A stretch of 26,851 bases of DNA, taken from Zarea fungicola. Its lineage: Eukaryota; Ascomycota; Sordariomycetes; Hypocreales; Cordycipitaceae. The translations under genes were made by a program, and so were the position numbers. The DNA lies in assembly GCA_900169235.1 (NCBI GenBank), contig FWCC01000570.1, positions 1-26,851 on the forward strand, written 5' to 3'. The stretch's first letter is position 1. Each line of letters begins with the position of its first letter. Of this stretch, positions 19,210-26,851 are shown in pieces. A model generated the notes under the pieces. The model had not been told where the DNA came from and made no database searches. It saw only the letters and a list, made by a program, of their open reading frames with translations.

Positions 19210-22200
19210 TCACACGCCAAAGTGAATATACTGCACCCATGGAAACACGCTGCTTGCTGACTTTTCTTTACTTGATACCCAGACCTTCTGCAAGGCCCTT
19301 TGGGAGCGTTCCCCATCACTTGCGATTGAAGATATTTTGCCGTCGCCATTAATCAGGCCATCGTGTGATGCTCTGGCAAGTAATTCTGCAGTTTCGGGAG
19401 AGTTGAAGCTCACCGAATCTATAGGACGTAATCGTAGTTGCTTTTTGGATTTGCAAATAACGTCCGCGTCATCACGCAGCATGGAAGTCGCGGGTTTCTC
19501 CTCGTCCTGGCCTCTAGACGGTAACCTCTGGCTTCCTCTCTTCAGATCCATGGAGCGCACCTTTCGCATAGCCAAGTGGAGCCCCAAGGATACTGTCGCA
19601 TCGTCCATACGCTTCTTAGCAGCCATTGTATTGTATAGGACCCTTGCAATCTCCACACAAACCGAGTCTTGAACTGACCACAGAGTGGCAATGATGTGAC
19701 GGAGCCCCGCAAGCTGCAGAGCTCCAGCGATATTAATACCCTCGTCGGTGTACGCCTCGAGCTCATTGCTCGCGGTAGAGCATGCCGAGAGATAGCCAAG
19801 GAACGGTGGATTATCGTGTAGATTCTCCTCCCGCAGTATCTCCATTGTCAGCGGGCTCGATTTCCAGTCCTCAAGTACCAGACGGCTTTTCGACGGGTTT
19901 GTCTTATCACTATCACCATGACCAGCAAAGTGAAATATTTTGCACTGCCGCAAGTCCGAAAGTACAGGGTCCTTGCGTGCCGTCGGCGTGACGGATTGTA
20001 AGTTGAGCAATGGACAGATGTTCTTGACCATATCCAATTCGGGCATGGCATTATGGAGGGGATTGTATCCCGCCGTTTGTGGCATCGCAACCAAGACAGC
20101 TCTGTCAGTGCTGGAAGCATGAGGTCGGCGGCGGCCTTTGATCAATGCCGTGACGGATAAGGCGTATGAGGATATGACCCTATCCAGAACTGTACGACGA
20201 GATGCCGATGTATGATAGCCGGCTGCGTGCAGAGGTACTTCGCACAATGGTCCCGTAGGAATCCACCACACGTGAGGCCAATCACCGCTGTCGCCAACTG
20301 GATGTCTGTAGCCAATTTCGTCTAGGCAAGGTCCAGTGATGACGTCCCAAAGCCACTCCAGGGACTGCACTGTTTGGTCAGATTCAGGATGCATTCGAAT
20401 TGTTCTTGCTCTCTCTTCTACGTCTTCTATTCTGAGTTTCGGCAAGGGCAGTACCTTGATCTGTTCACCCGTAACGAGAAACGCATCGCAGCGACAGCTA
20501 TCGAGATTAATAACAACAATTGGATTTGTATCTGCGGTTGCCTTAATCTCCATTTCTGTCGGTGGCTGAAGAAATCTCGAAAAACCCTCAATTTCTCGTA
20601 TCTCATGAATGAGCTGCGCAAGTTGCGCATCTGCTTCGTAGCGTCGGTTCGTTTCCCGGTCCAGAGACGCTGCTGAGTGCATTGTGGTGAGGGAGGGGTC
20701 GTACTTTGGCGGCGATTCTATTTCATCCCGGAGGGCTATGAATCTATCGGCCAGCTCGGGCTCCCTATTATGAAGATCTGAAATATCTCCTCGCAGGTCC
20801 AACAGCAGGCTAGTAATGACACCGCGGCCAGTCTCCAGTAGGCGCAAGGCTTGGTATGCGTCATCATCGGCATTCAAAGTAAAAGCTGCGGCCGCAGATG
20901 CCAGGCCAGCAAAGTCTGACAGCATATGCTGCTTATCGACATGCTGGAGTGATCGAGGGCTCACAGTTGGAAGTAGCTCCACGGCGTCTCGAAGCAAAAT
21001 GCTTGCCTCTTTCCAATGCGACTCATTAGCGAGCAGAATTGATGCGTTCAAAGCCGAACGTATGCGAATGGAGGGCGGCGCAGCGCGGCAGGTCCAACTT
21101 TGCTTAAAACAGGAGAGAGCACGATTGTAGTTGGGGGTTGACAGAATCTGATTGTCGAGGTACGTAATCCAATATCCCAGACTAGTTAAGAAAATAGCTC
21201 CCTGTCCGTGATTCACAGGCATGAGATTAACTGCCTCTTGTAATTTTTCAATGGCAGATTCAAGGTCTTCGATTGAGTGTGAGAAATGCTTATACCGCAG
21301 GGCTAGTGAGCGGCCAAGGCTAGATAACCGGATAGCTTGTAACTCCGTAAGATGTGGAGGATATGGTGAGTTTGTCGCTTCCTCCAGATAATAAATAGAA
21401 TTGTCGAGATCGCCTTTTGTGTTTAACGTACGGAAGCGCTCAAATAGCCACGCTCCAAGGTCGGCCTGCCACAGCGCTAGGTCCACGTCGTCTTCAGGGG
21501 CGGCCGTTATTGCGGCAGCAGATCGAACAATAGCGTCGTCAAGGTCATTTATAGATTTAGTCCTGCTGAATCGACTACCGAGCCGATTAGCAAGGGTGTT
21601 TAACACCTTGGCCCGATTCGGGTGGTCCTTCGAGATCGCCAATGCCTCATAAGCATACTGCACAGCAAGGTTGATATCGTCCGTCGAACCAAGTCGATTA
21701 AATCGTAGACCAAAGAATCCCGATAGAAGGCATAATCGCTCAACTAGCTCAGTAGTCCCCAAATGGCTCGCATCTATTGCCCTTTGCAAGTCATCAATGG
21801 CACTGTTGATGTCGTTTATTGAGCCAGTTATTCGGGATCGCCATGCTAGGAACATCCCACGATTAGCAAAAGCAAAGCCTATTTGCTCTCGAGGGCTGAT
21901 TTCTACCACTTTATCCATAACCTGAATGACATTTTTCGCATCGGCCACTGTTTCTGCCCACTGGCAATGCATGCCGAGCCACTCCGAATATTGGAATAGC
22001 CGAAGTGGTCTGATGCGGTCATCATGCGTCAGATCTACAGACTCTTTAGCGGCTTTGACTGCGCTCTCAATATCCTCTGCTGATTTAGCTCGGGTTTTCT
22101 GAAATCGTATGCTCAACCACTTTCCAAGGTTGCTTAACATGGGTGCCCGGTCGCAGGAAGTTTCGCTGGCAGTAGACAACGAGTGCCGAATATTGTCTAT

Positions 22201-22509
22201 GGCCTTTGTGAGGTCACTGATATCATCGACCATCACATATCGACGGTGAAACAATAATGCGAGCTGTCTCAGGTAAAAACTTTCGTAGTAGTCGCCTGGT
22301 TGTGTGACTGTTACTATGCACTGTTGGGTCTCGAGGGCATCATTGATGTCCTCAATCGGACAGCGCTGATCAGGGGGGGTTTGCAGCACGCGTTCCAAGT
22401 TGAGCAATGCCTCAGGGTCAGGTTCAAAATCTGTTGCCTCATGCCCCACGTCACCATCATCTTCGACGTTGCGATTCGCATTATTGCATCTGTTGTCATA
22501 CCCCACCAT
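19210..22509 (-). CDS. TPR-CHAT protein (predicted clan CD cysteine protease)
   Basis: A single exon of 1099 residues. An in-frame TAG lies 18 nt upstream of the ATG (22509), so the start is firm. Residues ~75-470 are TPR-like helical repeats, each marked by D(I/L)xxAI (DIESAV, DINSAI, DINLAV, DLDDAI, DLDNSI, DLESAI). Residues ~660-1099 are a CHAT domain (caspase HetF associated with TPRs). His864 in FHFAGHGDSD and Cys910 in LSACSTASN form the expected catalytic dyad, followed by GINIAGALQLAGLRHIIATLW and the closing PWVQYIHFGV. A polar ~95-residue segment (about 990-1085) separates the late CHAT helix (SLGLHLAMRKVRSM) from that closing strand, where the family usually has a short link. CHAT proteins are relatives of separase and caspases, and several bacterial ones are defence-activated proteases; the fungal role is not established. 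It is divergent from the caspase-like gene at 23694 and on the same strand as the NLR. Confidence 0.9.
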   Translation of the reverse strand: MVGYDNRCNNANRNVEDDGDVGHEATDFEPDPEALLNLERVLQTPPDQRCPIEDINDALETQQCIVTVTQPGDYYESFYLRQLALLFHRRYVMVDDISDLTKAIDNIRHSLSTASETSCDRAPMLSNLGKWLSIRFQKTRAKSAEDIESAVKAAKESVDLTHDDRIRPLRLFQYSEWLGMHCQWAETVADAKNVIQVMDKVVEISPREQIGFAFANRGMFLAWRSRITGSINDINSAIDDLQRAIDASHLGTTELVERLCLLSGFFGLRFNRLGSTDDINLAVQYAYEALAISKDHPNRAKVLNTLANRLGSRFSRTKSINDLDDAIVRSAAAITAAPEDDVDLALWQADLGAWLFERFRTLNTKGDLDNSIYYLEEATNSPYPPHLTELQAIRLSSLGRSLALRYKHFSHSIEDLESAIEKLQEAVNLMPVNHGQGAIFLTSLGYWITYLDNQILSTPNYNRALSCFKQSWTCRAAPPSIRIRSALNASILLANESHWKEASILLRDAVELLPTVSPRSLQHVDKQHMLSDFAGLASAAAAFTLNADDDAYQALRLLETGRGVITSLLLDLRGDISDLHNREPELADRFIALRDEIESPPKYDPSLTTMHSAASLDRETNRRYEADAQLAQLIHEIREIEGFSRFLQPPTEMEIKATADTNPIVVINLDSCRCDAFLVTGEQIKVLPLPKLRIEDVEERARTIRMHPESDQTVQSLEWLWDVITGPCLDEIGYRHPVGDSGDWPHVWWIPTGPLCEVPLHAAGYHTSASRRTVLDRVISSYALSVTALIKGRRRPHASSTDRAVLVAMPQTAGYNPLHNAMPELDMVKNICPLLNLQSVTPTARKDPVLSDLRQCKIFHFAGHGDSDKTNPSKSRLVLEDWKSSPLTMEILREENLHDNPPFLGYLSACSTASNELEAYTDEGINIAGALQLAGLRHIIATLWSVQDSVCVEIARVLYNTMAAKKRMDDATVSLGLHLAMRKVRSMDLKRGSQRLPSRGQDEEKPATSMLRDDADVICKSKKQLRLRPIDSVSFNSPETAELLARASHDGLINGDGKISSIASDGERSQRALQKVWVSSKEKSASSVFPWVQYIHFGV

Positions 22510-23693
22510 CGCGGCAGTTTGGGCGGACTATATTTTGCTTTCAAAGTTGCGTAGATGATTAAGTCCTTGATATCCGGGTCATCTGACAGTTGTTATTCTT
22601 TTGCAATAAGATCTGCGGCTTAAGTTTTTATCGGCGAATGACGGGCGGTCTAATCAACTCTCGCAAGTGGCACTACATGTACTGGAATCTTTCGACGTTC
22701 GAGACTACCACATGTGAGTTGTATATACGCATACGAAATAAATTGCTGCCATACGAAAATCTAAGTGGGACAGCTCAGCAAGTAATACGGCTAGAGCGAT
22801 GACAACGGGCACACGCCCATGGCAGCAGCACCAGTGAAACATCCACAACTGGCAGGTGTAGGCAGTTTCTGCATCTATGAGACACATATTACAGGCGTCG
22901 AGCTTTAATAGGCTCTGTTTTACCTTCCACCTACTTATAAACCAATCAGAGCGCTGTGGACGGACTCAGCTACTCCGCCACAATTAACCCCGTCAAAGTG
23001 AGGCTGCGTGCATGATGCAGTAGTTACAGTAGTGAAGGCTACCCTGTTGTACACAGTTGGAATTTACCAAGCAAGGGAGTAGAGTGCCAATCTTTCAGTC
23101 CATAAATATGCGGCCTGCGCATTGCGGTGCTCTCAAGGCCGACCCCTTGAACACTGTGAGACAAAGGCTGAAATCGGGTTTACAGTCGGCGCGTATACGA
23201 GGGGTGGGATCCAATTGCAAAACGCGAGCTCGCCATATTGCATGGAGGCTGTAACCATGCTTGCATTCCAGCCAGCCACAGTTAAAACGAACAGTACGAC
23301 GAGTTACACATAGCTAGAAAGTCCTAATTTGGCATGCCAATGAGGTGCCGGCGGCAGCAGCGAAACAACCACACCACTGCGCAGAGTGCAAAAGCCCTTT
23401 CTGGCGCCCAGCGGTATCCTCCCCGGCAAGGCTCTGGAGGCAGACCTCTGATTAGTCGAGTCGATTAGTACTCTGCATTAGTGTAGTGGGCATATATTAA
23501 CTATTAGTTGAGGAGCCATTCAGCTAGTTACTGAGCACAAGAATCATCAATCCTCCGCCGTTTGCCTATAATATTTAGCTTGGCGAAATTACACCAGTAT
23601 TTCAACCTCCTTTTTTTCTTGCTCCTCTAGCACACTTTACTATCATTCATCGGTTAGAGTAACTGGCGAAGTCGCGGAATTCAGTAACCTACG
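22510..23693. promoter_or_regulatory. Shared divergent promoter region of the TPR-CHAT and caspase-like genes
   Basis: 1184 bp between two divergent starts, with no gene seen (ORFs under 75 codons only). A CCAAT box with good context (AACCAATCAGAG) lies at 22942-22946. A CT-rich tract (TTTTTTTCTTGCTCCTCTAG) just upstream of the caspase-like gene, at 23611-23630, is a common fungal core-promoter feature. Whether the two genes are co-regulated is inference from the arrangement. Confidence 0.5.
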
Positions 23694-25838
23694 ATGGAAC
23701 AGACGACCACGGAGCCGCAGGCACCAGCTGGTGTTGAGAGATGGGCACTACTTATTGGCATAAACTACTGGCCAGATGGCCCTTTCAGAGAGTTCGATAT
23801 AGGCGAATTGAAAGGATGTGTCGCAGATGTTGAGGCAATTGAACAATACCTCAAAGCGATCAATGTGCCGGAGACGAACATTGTGAAACTCACCGCGACA
23901 AGAGGATTAGGCGATGCATTGACGGAGCTACCGTCCATCTGGCCTACACGAGATAACATTATTGGAGAATTGGACAATATTATCAGAAAGGTAAAACGCG
24001 GCGACCTTGTTTATATCCACTACAGCGGCCACGGATTGCTTCGAAAATATTTACCTGGGCCTCTTGATGACGGTGGCGGCAACAACTTCACCGGGGTAGC
24101 GCTCGTGCCGATGGATGTCAAGCTTGGAGGTGCCTATTTGTCAGCATACCAACTTGGAGTGCGCATTAGGTCGTTGGCAGAAGGTAAAGGGGCCAGGGTA
24201 ACACTTGTGCTTGACTGCTGTTATTCCGGGCGCGGCATCCGGGGCGGAGGTCATGTTGACACTGGTGAAGCGACGATTCGAGGGATTGACGCCCCAGTGG
24301 AAGAGCCGATGCTGGAAAGTGACGTAGCGGCCGACGAGGAGGCGCAACAACTGCAGGGCTACGATGAGAACGGTGTGCTAGTCGACCCAATCTCGTGGCT
24401 TTCGAAACCAAAATCCTGCACGATTCTCACAGCCTGTGATGCCAGTCAAGTCGCAGGGGAGACATCAACAGCGCAAGGGTGCCGCGGAAACCTGACCTAC
24501 TGGATGTTGGACTGTCTCTACCGCGCCGGTTTGACGAGTCCACCGTCGTACAGGAGCCTCAGGAATCAACTTGAGCGGAGAATGGCGGCTTGGAAGCATA
24601 TCCAAACACCGATGCTCCATGGGGACCCGTCTTACGAGTTCTTTGGTCATCGTCAATTCTCCTGGCAGCCCTCGTCACTCGTGTCCCATAAAGACGGGTC
24701 ATATATTCTCGAGGTAGGACACGCTCAAGGTGTCGCAGTTGGAGCGAGGTACGAGTTACATCCTGACGATTGGGAGGCCAGCCTCGAGGAAGCGGCTGGT
24801 ACGCCAGCAGCAGCTTTGCAACTGCGCATCTCTAAAGCCTTTCATCTGAGTTCAGAGGCAGAGCCAGTGCAGGAGCAAGATAGAGCTGCTATCAATCAGA
24901 AACTTGCGCTTGGCTATCGAGCCTTTCTTCGCCGGTGGGCGCTGCCCTCGAGGATGGCGATCAAGGTCGTGGGCTCATCTACCACACTTGAGAGTCAGTA
25001 CCTTGACTCTGTGAGGGCTAGGTTACGGAAGGAACTCAGTGCCACGCACAGCGTTGACGCAGAGCTCCCTTCTGGGAACGCCAGCGGATGGGGCTTTCAG
25101 CTCAGCGTTGATGAGCAGAGAAAGGTTGTCATCCAGGATGCAGGCGGCGCGCGGATTCCGCATCTACCCACACTCGTCCTCTCGGATGCCGGCGCAATGG
25201 AGAAACTTGTAGATATCTTAAAGCACGTCTCTCGCTTCCATGCCATTAAAGAGCTCGACTACGGAAAGCCGTGTCGGGATAAATGTTTGCCCAAAAGCAG
25301 ATTCCTGTTTGCGGCGTACGATGAGGACCACGAGTTGCTCCGGAAGAATGCATCAGGCCACTTCATCGCGAAAGATGGCCAGATTGTTCGAGTGGAATTT
25401 ACAATTCAGGAAGGGTCTGAACCAGTCTTTGTTACATTTTTCCAGCTAACCGACAAATTCGGCATTGCTCAGATGCTCCCTGACCCAGGCCAGCGTCTTT
25501 ATGAGGTTCATAAAGACGATCCTGAACCAGCTCTGCTCTGTGTTCGGGCACTGGTTCCTCGGGATGATGGAGTAGATGCGTTGGAGGCCAAGGAAATTAT
25601 GAGAGCATATGTCTACAGCCCTTGGACACACGATAAAGACCGTCGGTTGCATTACGCCTATAGAGGATCTCGTATGCCGCTGTGGTGCGAGCTGGAAATG
25701 GAGGAAGTCCTGCAGCCACGTGAGCCAAAGGTAACGGGTAACCCTGATGAGGATAAAAGCGAGAGGGGTAGTGAGAGGAATCACTTAGAGGATGGGCGAT
25801 GGCTTGTAATGGACTTTACGCTTGTTACGCTGGCCTGA
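23694..25838 (+). CDS. Caspase-like protein (peptidase C14) with long C-terminal extension
   Basis: A single exon of 714 residues from the first in-frame ATG, in the context CCTACGATGG. The catalytic domain spans about 15-320: WALLIGINYW opens the p20-like part; His113 in HYSGHG and Cys176 in LVLDCCYSG form the dyad. The Asp before CC resembles the acidic pocket of metacaspases more than the basic pocket of animal caspases. An acidic, flexible linker (~196-225) separates this from the p10-like strand TILTACDASQVAGET (242-257). Residues ~320-714 are not confidently assigned; VRVEFTIQE, VFVTFFQLTDKFGIAQMLP and WLVMDFTLV look like beta strands of a DUF4384-like accessory domain found after some caspase domains. 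Substrate and activation are unknown. Proximity to an NLR and a CHAT protein suggests a role in regulated cell death or defence, but that is inference. Confidence 0.9.
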   Translation: MEQTTTEPQAPAGVERWALLIGINYWPDGPFREFDIGELKGCVADVEAIEQYLKAINVPETNIVKLTATRGLGDALTELPSIWPTRDNIIGELDNIIRKVKRGDLVYIHYSGHGLLRKYLPGPLDDGGGNNFTGVALVPMDVKLGGAYLSAYQLGVRIRSLAEGKGARVTLVLDCCYSGRGIRGGGHVDTGEATIRGIDAPVEEPMLESDVAADEEAQQLQGYDENGVLVDPISWLSKPKSCTILTACDASQVAGETSTAQGCRGNLTYWMLDCLYRAGLTSPPSYRSLRNQLERRMAAWKHIQTPMLHGDPSYEFFGHRQFSWQPSSLVSHKDGSYILEVGHAQGVAVGARYELHPDDWEASLEEAAGTPAAALQLRISKAFHLSSEAEPVQEQDRAAINQKLALGYRAFLRRWALPSRMAIKVVGSSTTLESQYLDSVRARLRKELSATHSVDAELPSGNASGWGFQLSVDEQRKVVIQDAGGARIPHLPTLVLSDAGAMEKLVDILKHVSRFHAIKELDYGKPCRDKCLPKSRFLFAAYDEDHELLRKNASGHFIAKDGQIVRVEFTIQEGSEPVFVTFFQLTDKFGIAQMLPDPGQRLYEVHKDDPEPALLCVRALVPRDDGVDALEAKEIMRAYVYSPWTHDKDRRLHYAYRGSRMPLWCELEMEEVLQPREPKVTGNPDEDKSERGSERNHLEDGRWLVMDFTLVTLA

Positions 25839-25884
25839 ATTACAGAGGTAAGAATCAGCACCACCTGAGAGTGGACTAATCAAG

Positions 25885-25890
25885 AATAAA
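25885..25890 (+). terminator. Polyadenylation signal of the caspase-like gene
   Basis: AATAAA 47 bp after the stop codon, followed by a T-rich stretch. This fits a fungal 3' end-processing signal. Confidence 0.5.
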
Positions 25891-25960
25891 TAACTTTTGT
25901 GCTTGCTTTTTTCATTTCCTCTCTGCATCTCGCCAGTCTATGGATACTTTGCCTCAGTGT

Positions 25961-26134
25961 CATGGCAGCATCTGCTGTATTAGTACCACCCTACTCAACT
26001 CTTGACGATGTTGCGGTAGAATGGCCCGGCTTGGCAGCAATAATTTGGCAAGGCGGTTGGCGATTCTGAGAGGCATTCAGTAACATGCAGTTCAGCTCTT
26101 TTACCGTTCAGCAAACTGCGCCCAAGTGCACTGT
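25961..26134 (+). repeat. Copy B of the diverged direct repeat
   Basis: The two parts matching 17709-17778 and 18465-18522 are nearly contiguous here. It begins at an ATG reading MAASAVLVPPYSTLDDVAVE and continues ~30 codons from the ATG to a TGA, so it looks like the start of a lost or truncated coding sequence. It lies ~120 bp after the caspase-like gene. Confidence 0.6.
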
Positions 26135-26851
26135 AGCTACCCAAGTAGACGCATAAGTTTTGGAGGCCGCGATAACTAGGTCGTCCATCACGACAGCGCC
26201 AGAGGAGGTGGAATATCAGTTTAGTAGCCTAAATAGCAGTTAATAAATAATATAAAAACCAAAGAGAATGCTACTTATTACAAATTACATTCAGTTACTA
26301 TATTCTAAAAATATTTTACAATCAAGACGGAAATTGGCATTCGTTACAAGCAACGTGTACGTACGTACACATGCTAGCATCCACCCCAACCACAAGGGAA
26401 GACCTTTTAGGGCAAGGTCGCTGGTTTGAATCCAGCTAGGGGCACCTTTTTTAGAAGGAACCAGTATAGGCCTTGGTGAATGTCCTGGCTTAAATTCGCT
26501 GTTCCCGTAGGTGTTTAGGGTACTTGGTGAGCCTAGCTACCGGCTTTAAACACTAGCCGCTCCTAAGGCGTGACACTGGAGGAGTGTTTTTGAATAATGG
26601 ATGAACTAGTTACCGAGAAACTCACACATTATGGCATTTGTGGCAAAAACTATGTCACATAATAATCATATGACTGTATTTAATGGAGATAACTAAACCA
26701 TGATGATAAATAGGTGATGAGAAACGCCGAATTGCAATCACTATCAAGAGACGAGTTAGGAAATTCAGGTGCCTAGGGCTTGGCGAAATGAGCGCCCCAG
26801 TTGAAAGCGCCGATGAGTAGGCCCGGGGGGTTGTACTTGTGCCACGCCCCC
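26135..26851. other. Intergenic end of window
   Basis: An AT-rich patch lies at 26220-26330. A perfect 16-bp palindrome GTGTACGTACGTACAC is at 26355-26370. A tRNA 3'-half-like piece follows and then ordinary non-coding sequence. No protein gene seen. Confidence 0.5.
26420..26452 (+). pseudogene. tRNA 3'-half-like remnant
   Basis: GCTGG-TTTGAAT-CCAGC is a perfect T-arm (5-bp stem, 7-nt loop with the B-box core). It is followed by TAGGGGC as a possible acceptor strand, A, and a T6 run typical of RNA polymerase III termination. No matching acceptor 5' strand (GCCCCTA-like), D-arm or pairing anticodon stem is found upstream, so it is a partial or decayed tRNA, or a tRNA-derived repeat. Confidence 0.4.

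Noticed and set aside
25846..25900. Possible donor GTAAGA just after the caspase-like stop codon, hinting at an alternative 3' exon.
   Set aside because: A polyadenylation signal follows at 25885 and no downstream coding continuation is seen.
1..26851. CRISPR arrays, bacterial operons, ribosome-binding sites or riboswitches.
   Set aside because: Introns, a dispersed 5S copy, RIP and fungal gene families show a eukaryotic nuclear window; no regularly spaced repeat array is present.

Overview
The window looks like nuclear DNA from a filamentous ascomycete, probably of the Sordariomycete type. The evidence is: short introns (46-76 nt) with GTNNGT-like donors and CTAAC/CTGAC branch points; a dispersed 5S rRNA copy; AT-rich tracts in which old reading frames are broken only by C-to-T/G-to-A changes (the mark of repeat-induced point mutation, RIP); a Gal4-type Zn2Cys6 regulator; and a fungal NOD-like receptor. 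No species can be named from the sequence alone.

Left third (1-9400) is gene-poor, accessory-type sequence. It begins with a RIP-destroyed pogo/Fot1-type transposase (128-895). It then carries four small secreted cysteine-rich proteins (2094-2468 +, 4688-4993 -, 6547-6927 -, 7958-8338 +), a 5S rRNA copy with an internal loss and two Ns (3504-3605 -), and a RIP-damaged ankyrin-repeat pseudogene (4004-4372 -). The first secreted gene has three 17-bp tandem promoter repeats just upstream of a TATA box.

Middle (9399-12418): a Zn2Cys6 transcription factor of the Upc2-like architecture. Its zinc cluster is assembled from three exons, one only 24 nt long. About 1.7 kb of non-coding DNA follows, with a second, truncated 5S copy.

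Right half (12419-25838) is the most interesting part. Three large genes lie next to each other: (1) a five-exon NLR with a membrane-anchor-like N-terminus, an alpha/beta-hydrolase (GHSLGG), a NACHT ATPase and about 15 HEAT repeats; (2) a TPR-CHAT protein with an intact His/Cys dyad; and (3) a caspase-like (peptidase C14) protein with an intact His/Cys dyad and a long C-terminal extension. Genes 2 and 3 are divergently transcribed from a shared 1.2-kb region. Diverged direct repeats lie on both sides of the protease pair (17709-18522 and 25961-26134). By inference this could be an NLR-plus-two-clan-CD-protease immunity or regulated-cell-death module; no functional link is shown by sequence alone. 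The right end (26135-26851) holds only a tRNA 3'-half-like piece, a palindrome and AT-rich DNA.
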